Positions 18,617-28,986 are shown, counted from the stretch's first letter. The stretch is 64,000 bases of DNA from SB11 sp965222995 (GCA_965222995.1 OZ244977.1:3596001-3660000); one strand, 5' to 3'. The notes: generated by a model not told the origin, from the letters alone. Numbers and translations are program-made.

Positions 18617-20653
18617 TTAAGAGGCAATCTTTTTCTTTAATAATTGAGCATTTATAGCTACTATAATTGTACTTAAACTCATAAATACTGCTCCAACGGC
18701 TGGACCTAATACAAAACCAGTTGAATACAATACCCCTGCTGCCAAAGGGATAGCAAAAGCATTATATGCTGTGGCCCATATTAAGTTTTGTATCATTTTT
18801 TTATAGGTAGCTTTACCGAACAGTATAAGCTTAAGAATATCTTTAGGGTTGCTATTCACTAAAATAATATCGGCGGTTTCAGCAGCTACATCAGTACCTG
18901 AGCCTACGGCAATACCAATATCAGCTTGGGCTAGTGCAGGAGCATCATTTACACCATCGCCAGTCATAGCCACAAAATTATTTTTGCTTTGTAATTCTTT
19001 TACAATTTCAACTTTTTGGTGTGGCAATACTTCGGAATAATATCCATCCAAGCCTAGCTCGTTGCTTACAGCTTTTGCAACAGTTTCATTATCACCAGTA
19101 GCCATAAGCACTTTTATATTGTTATTTTTAAAACGTTTTATGGCTTCTTTCGATTCACTTCTCACCTCATCGGCTAGGGCAATAAAACCTTTGAGAGTAT
19201 CATTAACAATTATAAACACTACTGTTTCAGCAGCACTACCGTAGGCATTTTCAGGCATGTTAATTTCCTTATCTTTTAAATAACCGGGGCTAACTACCTT
19301 TACGTTATTGCCTTCTACAGTTGCCTCCACACCTTTACCTGTTATGGCATTAAAATTTTCAAGTTCAGGGATTTTTATTTCAAGTTCTTTTGCAAGTTTT
19401 ATAATACCCACAGCAATAGGATGTTCTGAATTTTGTTCTAATGAGCTAGCAAGACGTATTAACTCTTCTTTAGTATATTCATCGGTAACTGTTTCATATC
19501 GGTTTACTTCAAAATTTCCTTTGGTTAGTGTCCCGGTCTTATCAAAAACAATGGCTGATATTTTTCTTGAATTTTCAAAAGCTGTTCGGTTACGAATCAA
19601 TAAACCGTTTTGAGCTGAAACTGCTGTTGAAATAGCTACTACTAAAGGTATTGCCAACCCTAATGCATGTGGACACGAAATAACCATAACAGTTACCATG
19701 CGCTCCAAAGCAAAAACAAACTCATAGCCTAATGATAGCCATACAACAAGTGTAACTATACCTACACTTAGAGCAATATAGGTAAGCCATTTGGCGGCTT
19801 TATTGGCTAAGTTCTGTGTGTTCGACTTGGTTTTTTGTGCTTCTTGCACCAGTGTTATTACCTTGTTTAGGTAACTGTCTTCGCCCGTATGTTCTACTTT
19901 TACCTTCAAAGAGCTATTACCGTTTATCGCTCCCCCGATAACCTCATCATCCACACTTTTTTTAACAGGCTTTGACTCTCCTGTAAGCATAGATTCATTA
20001 AGATGGCTTTCCCCTTCTACTATTATACCGTCGGCAGGTACTTTTTCACCTGACTTTATTAGGATAATATCTCCTTTATTTAGCTTTGAAAGCTCAACAT
20101 CAACTATAGAGTCTCCTTCTACCTTGTGGGCTTCTGATGGCATCATACTTACTAACATCTCTAAGGCTTTTGATGCGCCTAATACCGACTTCATTTCTAC
20201 CCAATGCCCTACAAGCATTATATCAATAAGGGTTACCAGTTCCCAAAAAAACATTTTGCCTTGCAAACCAAAAGCAACTGCACTGCTGTATGCGTAGGCA
20301 ACCGTTATAGCTACGGCAATAAGTGTCATCATTCCGGGAGACCCTTTTTTAAGCTCATCTTTTAGCCCTTTTAAAAAAGGATAACCTCCGTAAAAGAATA
20401 TTATTGATGACAAACCAAAAAGTACATATATGCTGCCTGTAAATACTATCTCAAACCCTAAGAAACCTTGTATCATGGGAGATAGTATTAGTACGGGTAT
20501 TGAGAGAATAGTAGAAATCCAAAACCGCTTTTTGAAATCCTCAATCATCATTTTATGGTGATTGTGGTGTTTATGGTTGTGGTTTGTTTCTTCTACATGA
20601 TCCCCCTTATGGTTGTCATGGTGGTGCTTATGTGAGTTATGTTGATGCTCCAT
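18617..20653 (-). CDS. copB: CopB-type heavy-metal P1B ATPase (copper/silver export)
   Basis: A 678-residue P-type ATPase of the inner membrane. The N-terminus is a His-rich metal-binding tail (HQHNSHKHHHDNHKGDH ... HNHKHHNHHK) instead of HMA domains. The catalytic motifs are MLTGESKP, SCPHALG in the transmembrane metal site (about residue 326), FDKTGTLT (about 370) and GDGVNDAPALAQADIG (about 564). A CPH motif with a His-rich tail is typical of the P1B-3/CopB group, which exports Cu(II)/Cu(I) or Ag(I). The ATG at 20653 is chosen, 13 nt after the preceding stop. An upstream TTG (20695) would overlap the preceding gene. It is the last gene of the copper operon. Confidence 0.9.
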   Translation of the reverse strand: MEHQHNSHKHHHDNHKGDHVEETNHNHKHHNHHKMMIEDFKKRFWISTILSIPVLILSPMIQGFLGFEIVFTGSIYVLFGLSSIIFFYGGYPFLKGLKDELKKGSPGMMTLIAVAITVAYAYSSAVAFGLQGKMFFWELVTLIDIMLVGHWVEMKSVLGASKALEMLVSMMPSEAHKVEGDSIVDVELSKLNKGDIILIKSGEKVPADGIIVEGESHLNESMLTGESKPVKKSVDDEVIGGAINGNSSLKVKVEHTGEDSYLNKVITLVQEAQKTKSNTQNLANKAAKWLTYIALSVGIVTLVVWLSLGYEFVFALERMVTVMVISCPHALGLAIPLVVAISTAVSAQNGLLIRNRTAFENSRKISAIVFDKTGTLTKGNFEVNRYETVTDEYTKEELIRLASSLEQNSEHPIAVGIIKLAKELEIKIPELENFNAITGKGVEATVEGNNVKVVSPGYLKDKEINMPENAYGSAAETVVFIIVNDTLKGFIALADEVRSESKEAIKRFKNNNIKVLMATGDNETVAKAVSNELGLDGYYSEVLPHQKVEIVKELQSKNNFVAMTGDGVNDAPALAQADIGIAVGSGTDVAAETADIILVNSNPKDILKLILFGKATYKKMIQNLIWATAYNAFAIPLAAGVLYSTGFVLGPAVGAVFMSLSTIIVAINAQLLKKKIAS

Positions 20654-20666
20654 AATTTTTGATGTT

Positions 20667-21131
20667 TTATTTATTACTGTTTTCCAGTCTTTCAATCATT
20701 GCTTTCATTTGTGCTATTTCTTTCTTTTGAGCTTCAATTATTTCTTTGGCTAATTTTTTAGCTTCAGGGTCTTTTAAGTCTGCTTTTTGACTAACCATTA
20801 TCGCCGATGAGTGATGAGGAATCATTGCTTTCATCCATTGTACGTCTGAGATAAATGTTTGTTGGCGCAACATGGTTAATGTAGTAGCAAAAGTGATTAC
20901 TGAAACTCCTAAAATAATGTAGTTGAGCAGCTTATTTTTATACATACCCCACATAAAAAGCAGCATAGAAATTGCCATCGGGGCTATCATTAAAATAGTC
21001 ATATAAGTTCTTGTGGTGCTAAGCATTACATGGTCTAAGACATCCGCATTTAAAAACATTACTGCATACATAATGACAAATGAAACCATCATCATTATTG
21101 CAAATCGTGGGTAGTTGTTATTCTTTTTCAT
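20667..21131 (-). CDS. DUF305 membrane protein
   Basis: A 154-residue protein with three hydrophobic helices (FAIMMMVSFVIMYAVMFLNA, MTILMIAPMAISMLLFMWG, LNYIILGVSVITFATTLTML). These are followed by a DUF305 segment with the family motif MKAMIPHHSSAIMVSQKA and a charged C-terminal helix. The DUF305 His and Met residues are thought to bind copper, and the family is common in copper-resistance clusters. It lies 13 nt upstream of the CopB ATG and 14 nt downstream of the DUF3347 lipoprotein gene. The exact activity is unknown. Confidence 0.8.
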   Translation of the reverse strand: MKKNNNYPRFAIMMMVSFVIMYAVMFLNADVLDHVMLSTTRTYMTILMIAPMAISMLLFMWGMYKNKLLNYIILGVSVITFATTLTMLRQQTFISDVQWMKAMIPHHSSAIMVSQKADLKDPEAKKLAKEIIEAQKKEIAQMKAMIERLENSNK

Positions 21132-21145
21132 TGTAGTATTAATTT

Positions 21146-21754
21146 TTATTTAGTGTTTAAAGTATCTTCCATATTTCCACAGTTGAGCATTTGGACACCG
21201 AAGTAGGGATTAATTATCTCAGTATCTAAACTCAACCACAAAGCTTCTTTATTACTTTTTTCCATAGGGCAGCTTTGTAGGTAAAGGGCAGTATTGTTAG
21301 CCTTCGTTTGCTTTATTAAGCTAAATACATTTTTTGAAAAGCTGTTTAAATGGTCTCTTTGGTGACTAACATCATGCGTTGATGCTATATGTTCAGCATC
21401 GGAGCGTATTTTTTTTGCCAACTTGTCATCTGCAATATCACCCATTTCATTTACCAATTTCGTAGCTGCCTCACTTGCCGCTACGCCGTTGGCTTGTACC
21501 AATGCATCTTTTATTTCTAAATAGCCTGAAAGTATTTTTTCAGCTTGTTTTTTTGTAATTGTAGTAGTGGTTTCTTCAATAACTATTGTATTCTCTTTAT
21601 TTACATGAGCCTCTTCAGAGTGGTTATGGGTTGAATCACTGGAATGATGCTGTGAGGTTTTTCCATCCGTTTCCTTTTTAGAGTTACCACAAGCTGAAAA
21701 AGCTATCGTCAATACTATGGCAACTGCTGTTATTACTATATCTTTCATACTCAT
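21146..21754 (-). CDS. DUF3347 lipoprotein
   Basis: A 202-residue protein with a lipoprotein signal (VAIVLTIAFSAC, lipobox FSAC) and a His-rich stretch just after it (QHHSSDSTHNHSEEAH). It continues into a helical DUF3347 domain ending in SCPMEKSNKEALWLS ... NPYFGVQMLNCG. The same ending closes the CusB protein of this operon, so the domain is present twice. Conserved Cys, Met and His suggest periplasmic copper binding. ATGs at 21754 and 21748 are both possible. It lies between the HMA and DUF305 genes with gaps of 11 and 14 nt. Confidence 0.82.
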   Translation of the reverse strand: MSMKDIVITAVAIVLTIAFSACGNSKKETDGKTSQHHSSDSTHNHSEEAHVNKENTIVIEETTTTITKKQAEKILSGYLEIKDALVQANGVAASEAATKLVNEMGDIADDKLAKKIRSDAEHIASTHDVSHQRDHLNSFSKNVFSLIKQTKANNTALYLQSCPMEKSNKEALWLSLDTEIINPYFGVQMLNCGNMEDTLNTK

Positions 21755-21765
21755 TCTTTTAATTA

Positions 21766-22173
21766 TTACTCTTGTTCATTTTCAGGTCTTTCATATTGGC
21801 AGCAGCCGGGCAAGCCTTCATATACTTCATCTGATGCTTTAAACTTATCTGTGTCATATCCTACGGCAGCAATTCTTTTCTTAACATCATCAAGGGTTGT
21901 TAGCTTTTTGTTGTAGGTTACATACATCATTTTAGTTTCTGTACTCCATTCTGCTTTCTTGATACCTTGTACATCTTTTAAAGCACCTTCTATGGTTGCT
22001 TTGCACATACCGCAATTACCATATACCTTGAAGGTATCAGTTGTGAGCGTGTCTGTTTTAACAAAGTATGGCTTAGTATCGGTTTGATTGAAGTTTGTAT
22101 TTGTAGCATAGGCAGAACTGCCAAATGCTATTAAAACAAAGCCTAATAAAATTTTTAATGTTGTTTTTTTCAT
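21766..22173 (-). CDS. Secreted heavy-metal-associated (HMA) domain protein
   Basis: A 135-residue periplasmic protein. The signal peptide is MKKTTLKILLGFVLIAFGSSAYA. One HMA domain follows with the metal-binding motif GNCGMCKATIEGAL and the usual ferredoxin-like fold, ending near residue 113. A tail GLPGCCQYE carries two more cysteines. It probably binds Cu(I) and hands it to the CusABC exporter encoded just upstream. It is in the copper operon, 15 nt after cusB. Confidence 0.85.
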   Translation of the reverse strand: MKKTTLKILLGFVLIAFGSSAYATNTNFNQTDTKPYFVKTDTLTTDTFKVYGNCGMCKATIEGALKDVQGIKKAEWSTETKMMYVTYNKKLTTLDDVKKRIAAVGYDTDKFKASDEVYEGLPGCCQYERPENEQE

Positions 22174-22188
22174 TTTTATAATTGTTTA

Positions 22189-23952
22189 TTATTTAATTTC
22201 TTCTTTTACATTCCCACAGTTGAGCATACCAGCCCCGAAGTAGGGATTTAATATTTCGTCGGATTTACTTATCCAGTCTGCACCTAAGTTATTATTTGCC
22301 ATAGGGCAATGCTGGATAAATACACTTTCTTGAAATGGCTTAAAGGCTTTTGCTAACTGGATGAAACTGTTAGAAAGTGTGATAAAATGTTGCCTTACAC
22401 CTTTTATATCTTCTTCTTTTTCTATTGAGGGTAGTACTTTTTTTATGGTGCTACTTTGCTCCATCCAAATGTTGTGTGCTTCGCCTTTAAAAACACTCAT
22501 ATTTATTTTGTTGAGTTGTTTTAATAAAGTAGCAGCGTGTTTCTTACTAGTTTTAAAATCATCTTTTACTAAAGCCTCCTTCAACAAAAAATACTTATCA
22601 AATAGGGGTGTTAACAGTGTTTTTACTGATGTATTGACAGATACTTCTTTTTGAGATGAAGATGGTGCTGTATGTTCCTCCATACTTCCGTGGTTATGCC
22701 CAGTTGAAACTTTACCGCCTTCAGGATTCATCATACTGGGTTTTCCGTCTAGTTGTGCAGCAGCATCAATACTAAAGGTTCCGTTAGTAGCTATTTCTTC
22801 CCCTTCTTTCAGCCCACTTTCGATTACATAACTATTGCCTAATGAAGCCCCAAGTGTAACTTCACGTATAACAAACCCAATACCTGCCGCTGAACTATTT
22901 TTTACATATACGACAGAACGTTCCCCCGTCCACATAACGGCTGATTTAGAAACTATTAATGCTTCTTTTTGATTTTTTATGGGGTTTTGAGCAACACCTT
23001 TCACAAACATATCAGGTTTTAACCTACCGTTGGCGTTATTTATTTCCACCCTTGCAGTAGCTACCCGTGTGTTAGGATTAATTATAGGGTCTATAAATGT
23101 AATTTTTCCTGTAAAGGTTTCTCCGGGTAATGATTGTACGGAAAATTTGACTGCATTATCCACTTTTATCCAAGGCATATCACTTTCATATACATCAAAC
23201 AGCACCCAAACTTTTGACAGGTTAGCTACCTCAAGTAGCGACTCTCCTTTTTGGATATAGTCGCCCAGATTTACACGCTTATTCAGTACTATACCGTTTA
23301 CATCTGCCAAAATTGGGAACTGACTTTGTGGTTGCCCGCTCTCTATTATTTTGTTTATTTGGCTTTCTGTAAGTTTCCAATTCTTTAGTTTGGCTTTTGC
23401 AGCTTCAAATAATGCAGGTTGGCTGTTTTTAATTTTCAGGGCTTCAAATAATTCTTCTTGGGCAGTAACTAATTCGGGAGAATAGATATAGGCTAGTGTT
23501 TGCCCTTTACTAACACTTTCTCCTGTGAAATTGACCAAAAGTTTTTCTATCCTACCTGATAAGTGTGCAGACTGTGAGAATACTAAACGTTCATCGGCTT
23601 TTATTTTACCGTTCATTCTTACTTCTTTAACAGGTTTTTGCTTTTTGACTACAGAAGTTTGAATGTTTGCCAATTGCATAGCTGTGGGAGACATTTTTAT
23701 CTCCATTGGGTTTTCTGCTCCACTTTCATTACTTAATGGGATTAAATCCATACCACAAATAGGGCATTTCCCAGCCTCAGTTTTTCTAATTTGCGGGTGC
23801 ATAGAGCAAGTCCATATTTGCTGTTCTTCCTCCGGCTGGGTAGTATGTTGGTGTTTTTCTTCACTATTACTAAACAATAAACCTCCTAAACCAATACCCA
23901 CTATTAATGCGATTAGGATTATTACTATTGTTGTTTTATTAATTTTTTTCAT
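22189..23952 (-). CDS. cusB: CusB-type RND efflux periplasmic adaptor with DUF3347 C-terminal domain
   Basis: A 587-residue adaptor. It has an N-terminal membrane anchor (TIVIILIALIVGIGLGGLLF) and then a heavy-metal-binding YHS-like motif near 47-73 (WTCSMHPQIR, CPICGMDLIPL). The HlyD/barrel-sandwich adaptor body (about 80-400) contains LVFSQSAHLSGRIEKLLVNF and GDYIQKGESLLEVANLSKVW. A short His-rich linker (STGHNHGSMEEHTA) leads to a C-terminal DUF3347 domain (HCPMANNNLGADWIS ... NPYFGAGMLNCG). It joins CusA to the TolC channel to export Cu(I)/Ag(I). It starts 1 nt after the TolC gene. The start is the ATG of MKKINKTTIVI. Confidence 0.9.
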   Translation of the reverse strand: MKKINKTTIVIILIALIVGIGLGGLLFSNSEEKHQHTTQPEEEQQIWTCSMHPQIRKTEAGKCPICGMDLIPLSNESGAENPMEIKMSPTAMQLANIQTSVVKKQKPVKEVRMNGKIKADERLVFSQSAHLSGRIEKLLVNFTGESVSKGQTLAYIYSPELVTAQEELFEALKIKNSQPALFEAAKAKLKNWKLTESQINKIIESGQPQSQFPILADVNGIVLNKRVNLGDYIQKGESLLEVANLSKVWVLFDVYESDMPWIKVDNAVKFSVQSLPGETFTGKITFIDPIINPNTRVATARVEINNANGRLKPDMFVKGVAQNPIKNQKEALIVSKSAVMWTGERSVVYVKNSSAAGIGFVIREVTLGASLGNSYVIESGLKEGEEIATNGTFSIDAAAQLDGKPSMMNPEGGKVSTGHNHGSMEEHTAPSSSQKEVSVNTSVKTLLTPLFDKYFLLKEALVKDDFKTSKKHAATLLKQLNKINMSVFKGEAHNIWMEQSSTIKKVLPSIEKEEDIKGVRQHFITLSNSFIQLAKAFKPFQESVFIQHCPMANNNLGADWISKSDEILNPYFGAGMLNCGNVKEEIK

Positions 23953-23953
23953 G

Positions 23954-25189
23954 CTACTCTGTTTTAGCGGTTAAATAATCCAGCTTTGCTACGGCTATGT
24001 AAAAATCTTTCACTGCCTTAACTTTAGCTGTTTGATACTTGAGCAACTGTTGTTGCATTCTTAAAACTTCTTCAAAGTCTTTCCCATTTGTGCTGTATGC
24101 ACTTAACAAAAGAGTTGTTACCTGCCGGGTCGATTTTATTTGTTCATCATATAGGGTAATTAACTGCTCTGCTTGCTCAACTTCATAAGCTGCCATTGCA
24201 TAAGTGCTTACTAAGTTGTTTTCAAAATCTTCTTTTTCTGCGGATATTGCTGTTTGGGTAAGTTGTGCTTCTTTCTTAGCAGCATTATATTTTTTTCTGA
24301 AAATGGGTAGACTAATACTTGCCATAGGCATTATGGCGTTCCTTCCATTGTTGGGCACGGCTACATCTTCTCTTTTGCCTACAATTACATAGTCTATTCC
24401 CACGCCAAACTTTGGCAAACCCTGCCTATACGCTATTTCTTCTTGTGCTTGTGCTGATTTTAGCCTCATATCATAGGCTTTAAGGGCAGGGTTTAACGCA
24501 AGCAAGCTATCTTTTCTATAACCAATAGCTACTGTACTTATCTGCAAACTGTCAGGCAAGCTAGCCTCACTTGTATCAGCACGGTTTAGCAAGCGGTTAA
24601 AGTGTATTAACAAAGGTTGCTTTTTGGTTTCTAACAGATTTATCTCGGTATCAATATCATCAATGGCTATATCTACTCGCAAAACATCCGTCATGCTACC
24701 TTTACCATTTTTAAAAGCTGTAGTAGAAAGTTGTTTGTAAGTAGCCAGTATCGACCTGTTTTCCTTTTGAAGCTGTATTATCCTATTCAGTTCGTACAAA
24801 GGATACCAAGCTGCTTTAACGTTATAGTACAGCTCGTTTTTTGCCTGTACAAACATTTGGTATTTAGCCTCTGCTGCGTAGGTTGCACTACTTTCTTGGG
24901 CAGCTAATGTACCAAACCAAGGGAACATTTGTGAGAGACCTATTTTTGCTTGTTGAGGTCCTACTCTTGTTTCAACGGGGCTAATAAAGTAACCGAATGT
25001 AAGTGTAGGGTCGGGCAAGGCATTTACCTGTGCTATCCGTTGCATAGCTGCCTCAAAGGCTGCATATTTTGCTTTTAACTTGGGGTTGTTTTCAGCAGCT
25101 TCTTTCAGGTAGCTGTGTGGTATTTGGGCACTTACTATGCCTGATACACTTAAAAGCAATAGTGCGAATATGTATTGCAGTACTCTCAT
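23954..25189 (-). CDS. cusC: TolC-family outer membrane efflux protein (CusC role)
   Basis: A 411-residue outer membrane channel. The signal peptide is MRVLQYIFALLLLSVSGIVSAQ. Two halves of long helices form the TolC repeat (AAENNPKLKAKYAAFEAAMQ, ALNPALKAYDMRLKSAQAQE). It lacks the lipobox of E. coli CusC. Its ATG overlaps the cusA stop by 4 nt (ATGA), and cusB follows after 1 nt, so it clearly forms the tripartite pump with them. Confidence 0.88.
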   Translation of the reverse strand: MRVLQYIFALLLLSVSGIVSAQIPHSYLKEAAENNPKLKAKYAAFEAAMQRIAQVNALPDPTLTFGYFISPVETRVGPQQAKIGLSQMFPWFGTLAAQESSATYAAEAKYQMFVQAKNELYYNVKAAWYPLYELNRIIQLQKENRSILATYKQLSTTAFKNGKGSMTDVLRVDIAIDDIDTEINLLETKKQPLLIHFNRLLNRADTSEASLPDSLQISTVAIGYRKDSLLALNPALKAYDMRLKSAQAQEEIAYRQGLPKFGVGIDYVIVGKREDVAVPNNGRNAIMPMASISLPIFRKKYNAAKKEAQLTQTAISAEKEDFENNLVSTYAMAAYEVEQAEQLITLYDEQIKSTRQVTTLLLSAYSTNGKDFEEVLRMQQQLLKYQTAKVKAVKDFYIAVAKLDYLTAKTE

Positions 25190-28100
25190 TGCTGTGATTT
25201 TTTAAGTTTACGTTCTTCTCTAAAGCTGTACAGTACAGGAACTATAAAATAGGTCACTGATGCTACTACCATTCCTCCAAATGCAGGGATTGCCATCGGT
25301 ATCATAATATCTGCACCCCTCCCAGTTGAGGTAAGCACGGGCAATAAGGCTATAATGGTGGTTGCTGATGTCATAATAGCGGGCTTAATACGTCTTTGCC
25401 CTGCTATTACTACAGCTTCTCTAATTTGTGATATTGTAGAGGTTTTATGTTTTGCAAAACTTTGGTCTAAGTAAGTGCCCATTAGCACTCCATCGTCTGT
25501 GGCAATGCCAAACAAGGCTATGAAACCTACCCATACTGCTACGCTAAGGTTTATGGTTTGCATTTGAAACAACTCCCTCATATTACTTCCAAAGAATGAG
25601 AAGTTTAAAAACCAGTCTTGCCCGTAAAACCAAAGCATTAGGAAAGCACCGCTAAATGCCATTGCAATTCCTGTAAAAATCATAAGAGAAGTACTTACAG
25701 ACTTAAACTGGAAGTACAGAATGAGGAATATGATAATAAGCACTAAAGGCACTATTATAGAAAGCCTTTTTTCTGCCCGAACCTGATTTTCATAGCTGCC
25801 TGAAAATTTATAACTCACACCCGCAGGAACAATCAAATCTCCGCTATTAATTTTATCTTGAATATGTTGTTGTGCTTCTTCAACTACATCAACCTCTGCA
25901 AAGCCCTCTTTTTTGTCTAAAAGAACATAGCCTGTTAAAAAGGTATTCTCACTTTTTATCATTTGCGCCCCTCTTACATATTCTATCTCTACCAACTCGC
26001 CTAAAGGCACTTGCACACCTATTGGGGTAGCCATATAAATTTTCTTTAATTCTTCTGGATTATCTCTAAGTTCTCTGGGGTAGCGCACTCTCACAGGAAA
26101 ACGCTCTCTGCCTTCAACAGTTGATGAGATATTCATTCCACCAATAGCAGTCTCAATGGTTTGTTGCACATCTTCTATGCTAAGCCCATAACGTGCTATT
26201 GCATCTCTCTTAATATTAAGATGTATGTATGGCTTCCCCACAATTCTATCAGCAAAAACAGCTTCTTGTTTTACTGAGGGAACTTCTTTTAAAATCCCTT
26301 CCAGTTTCATCCCAAACTCTTCAATGGTTTTTAAATCAGGTCCAAAAACTTTTATACCCATAGGTGCACGCATACCTGTTTGCAGCATTACTAATCGGGT
26401 CTCAATGGGCTGGAGTTTGGGTGCTGATGTAACACCGGGAATATTGGTTACTTTTACAATCTCATTCCAAATATCATCAGGAGATTTAATATGCTCCCGC
26501 CAGTTTCTAAAGTACATTCCACTTTCATCAGGTTGCAATTCTTCAATGGTAATACCTTGTATAAGTGCTTCCTGATTATTTAGTGTATCTCCTGTGTTTA
26601 GAATAAAGTGGTTGTTGTTATCTACCTTAAACCGCTCTCTATGCCCTTTTTTGTTTACTAAATATTCAGGCTTATAGTTGATGATATTTTCATACATAGA
26701 GATGGGGGCAGGGTCTAGTGCTGATTCTACACGCCCCATTTTGCCCACAGCAAGTTCTACTTCAGGTATATTAGCCAAAAGCATATCTAGTTGTTGCACC
26801 ACTTGTTTGTTTTGCTCTATACCTGCATGAGGCATGGAAGTAGGCATAAGTAGAAAACTACCTTCATCTAACGAGGGCATAAACTCTTTACCTATGCCCG
26901 GAAACTTATGTGCTAAACCAGACCAAACAGATGTAGTTCGTATATTTATATTAACCACATCAAACCCTTTGGCAACAAAGCCAAAAACGGTATTAAAGCC
27001 TAACCAAATAGTAGCTCCCCATAAGATGATTATTGTAGGAATAAGTAAGAATTTCTTTTTGTTAGCCAAACACCAGTTTAGGATATTGGTGTAGTAACGC
27101 TCTAATAAATAAAATGAGAACAGTATAGCAGTTACAATTAGTGCTACAAAAACAAAGTTTAATAATAACGATGCTGTTGCACCTAAAGGCACCCAGTATT
27201 TTGCCAGTAGCCAAGTAACTGAAATAACAGTTATAATCAGAGTAAGATTACGAGTTATAAAATTTTGTTTTGGGCTGTATTCTGCCACAAACCAAGCCAC
27301 CCCAAATGCTGCAAGCGTTAATCCGCCCCAAATACTAACCCAAAAAGCGGCAATAAGTCCGCCAATTATGAGTAAAGCATTAATTAGTTTACCCTTAGCA
27401 TCCTTATTAATCTTAATACCAAATAGCCAATGTGCAAGCGTAGGCAATATTAATAGCGATACCACTAAAGCAGCTATCAGCGCAAAGGTTTTGGTAAACG
27501 CCAATGGTCTGAAAAGTTTTCCTTCGGCTGCTTCCATAGTAAAAACTGGTATAAAACTTACTATGGTGGTAGCTACTGCGGTAACTATGGCAGAGCTTAC
27601 CTCAGAAGCGGCGTTATAAATTGTATCTATTAGTTTTTGTGTCGGTGGAGCTTCGTCTTTATGCTTAATAATGTTTTCAGAAAGGACAATCCCCAAATCC
27701 ACTATAGTACCGATAGCTATGGCAATGCCCGATAGCGCTACTATATTGGCATCTACCCCAAAATAGCGCATGGCTATAAATACCATAAGTACAGCAATAG
27801 GTAATAAACTTGAGATGAGTATTGAAGCTCTAAGATTAAGCACCATTACAATAACTACCAATATGGTGATTAGCAGTTCAAGCGAAAGGGCTTCTTCTAA
27901 CGTGCCTAAGGTTTCATATATAAGCTGTGTGCGGTCGTAAAAAGGTACGATGGTAAGTTGGCTTTCAACGCCATTGGTAAGTGTTTTCTTAGGTAGCCCC
28001 TTAGAAATTTCATCAATCTTTTCTTTAACGTTATTAATTACCTGCAATGGGTTTGAGCCGTAACGGGCAATTACAACACCCCCAACTACTTCCGCTCCTT

Positions 28101-28986
28101 CTTTATCTAATAACCCCCTGCGTGTAGCAGGTCCCAGCGTTACTACCCCAATATCTTTTATACGAATGGGAACATTGTCATTAACTGCTACAACTGCTTT
28201 TTCTAAATCTTCAACCGATTTTATATATCCTAAGCCCCTAACAAGATATTCAGCTTTGTTTATTTCTATGGTTTTAGCCCCCACATCCTTGTTGGCATTT
28301 TTTACTGCCAGCATTACTTTGTGCAAGGGTATATCATAAACTTTTAAAGCATCAGGGTTTACATCTACCTGATATTCTTGCACAAAACCACCTATTGAGG
28401 CTATTTCTGAAACCCCTTCAACAGCATTTAGTCCGTACTTCACATAAAAATCTTGTGTAGTGCGTATTTCATGTAAATCCCAACCTCCTGTTGGATTTCC
28501 ATTGGTGTCTCTTCCTTCTAATGTGTACCAATATACTTGCCCCAAAGCAGTTGCATCAGGCCCTAAAGAGGGCTGCACGCCGTTAGGCAGCAAACCTGAA
28601 GGTAAAGAGTTGAGCTTTTCGAGAATACGAGAGCGAGACCAGTAAAACTCAACATCTTCGTTAAAAATAATGTAAATGCTGCTAAACCCGAATATTGATG
28701 AACTGCGTATTGACTTAACCCCCGGAATACCTAAAAGCGAGGTGGTTAAAGGGTAAGTAATTTGGTCTTCAATATCTTGAGGTGAACGCCCTTGCCATTG
28801 TGTAAAAACAATTTGCTGGTTTTCACCAATATCAGGTATAGCATCAACTGCCACAGGGTCTGAAGGTAGTGCACCAATCTTCCATCCGAAGGGGGCTGTT
28901 ATTAAACCCCAACCAATGAGTAATAGGAGCAGTAAAAGTGTTACTAGCTTATTGTGCAAGAAGTAACGTATAATTTTATTGAGCAT
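25186..28986 (-). CDS. cusA: CusA/CzcA-family heavy-metal RND transporter
   Basis: A 1266-residue inner-membrane proton-driven pump. Landmarks are PVAVDAIPDIGENQQIVFTQ and GRSPQDIEDQITYPLTT near the N-terminus, the SGIAIAIGTIVDLGIVLSEN helix, and the C-terminal FGIATDDGVLMGTYL. Methionines in the porter domain fit Cu(I)/Ag(I), but zinc or cobalt cannot be excluded. The protein is longer than the roughly 1040 residues of E. coli CusA. An extra hydrophobic stretch of about 110 residues after LAHWLFGIKI accounts for much of the excess and is seen in other Bacteroidota members. It is the first structural pump gene in the operon. Confidence 0.92.
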   Translation of the reverse strand: MLNKIIRYFLHNKLVTLLLLLLLIGWGLITAPFGWKIGALPSDPVAVDAIPDIGENQQIVFTQWQGRSPQDIEDQITYPLTTSLLGIPGVKSIRSSSIFGFSSIYIIFNEDVEFYWSRSRILEKLNSLPSGLLPNGVQPSLGPDATALGQVYWYTLEGRDTNGNPTGGWDLHEIRTTQDFYVKYGLNAVEGVSEIASIGGFVQEYQVDVNPDALKVYDIPLHKVMLAVKNANKDVGAKTIEINKAEYLVRGLGYIKSVEDLEKAVVAVNDNVPIRIKDIGVVTLGPATRRGLLDKEGAEVVGGVVIARYGSNPLQVINNVKEKIDEISKGLPKKTLTNGVESQLTIVPFYDRTQLIYETLGTLEEALSLELLITILVVIVMVLNLRASILISSLLPIAVLMVFIAMRYFGVDANIVALSGIAIAIGTIVDLGIVLSENIIKHKDEAPPTQKLIDTIYNAASEVSSAIVTAVATTIVSFIPVFTMEAAEGKLFRPLAFTKTFALIAALVVSLLILPTLAHWLFGIKINKDAKGKLINALLIIGGLIAAFWVSIWGGLTLAAFGVAWFVAEYSPKQNFITRNLTLIITVISVTWLLAKYWVPLGATASLLLNFVFVALIVTAILFSFYLLERYYTNILNWCLANKKKFLLIPTIIILWGATIWLGFNTVFGFVAKGFDVVNINIRTTSVWSGLAHKFPGIGKEFMPSLDEGSFLLMPTSMPHAGIEQNKQVVQQLDMLLANIPEVELAVGKMGRVESALDPAPISMYENIINYKPEYLVNKKGHRERFKVDNNNHFILNTGDTLNNQEALIQGITIEELQPDESGMYFRNWREHIKSPDDIWNEIVKVTNIPGVTSAPKLQPIETRLVMLQTGMRAPMGIKVFGPDLKTIEEFGMKLEGILKEVPSVKQEAVFADRIVGKPYIHLNIKRDAIARYGLSIEDVQQTIETAIGGMNISSTVEGRERFPVRVRYPRELRDNPEELKKIYMATPIGVQVPLGELVEIEYVRGAQMIKSENTFLTGYVLLDKKEGFAEVDVVEEAQQHIQDKINSGDLIVPAGVSYKFSGSYENQVRAEKRLSIIVPLVLIIIFLILYFQFKSVSTSLMIFTGIAMAFSGAFLMLWFYGQDWFLNFSFFGSNMRELFQMQTINLSVAVWVGFIALFGIATDDGVLMGTYLDQSFAKHKTSTISQIREAVVIAGQRRIKPAIMTSATTIIALLPVLTSTGRGADIMIPMAIPAFGGMVVASVTYFIVPVLYSFREERKLKKSQQ

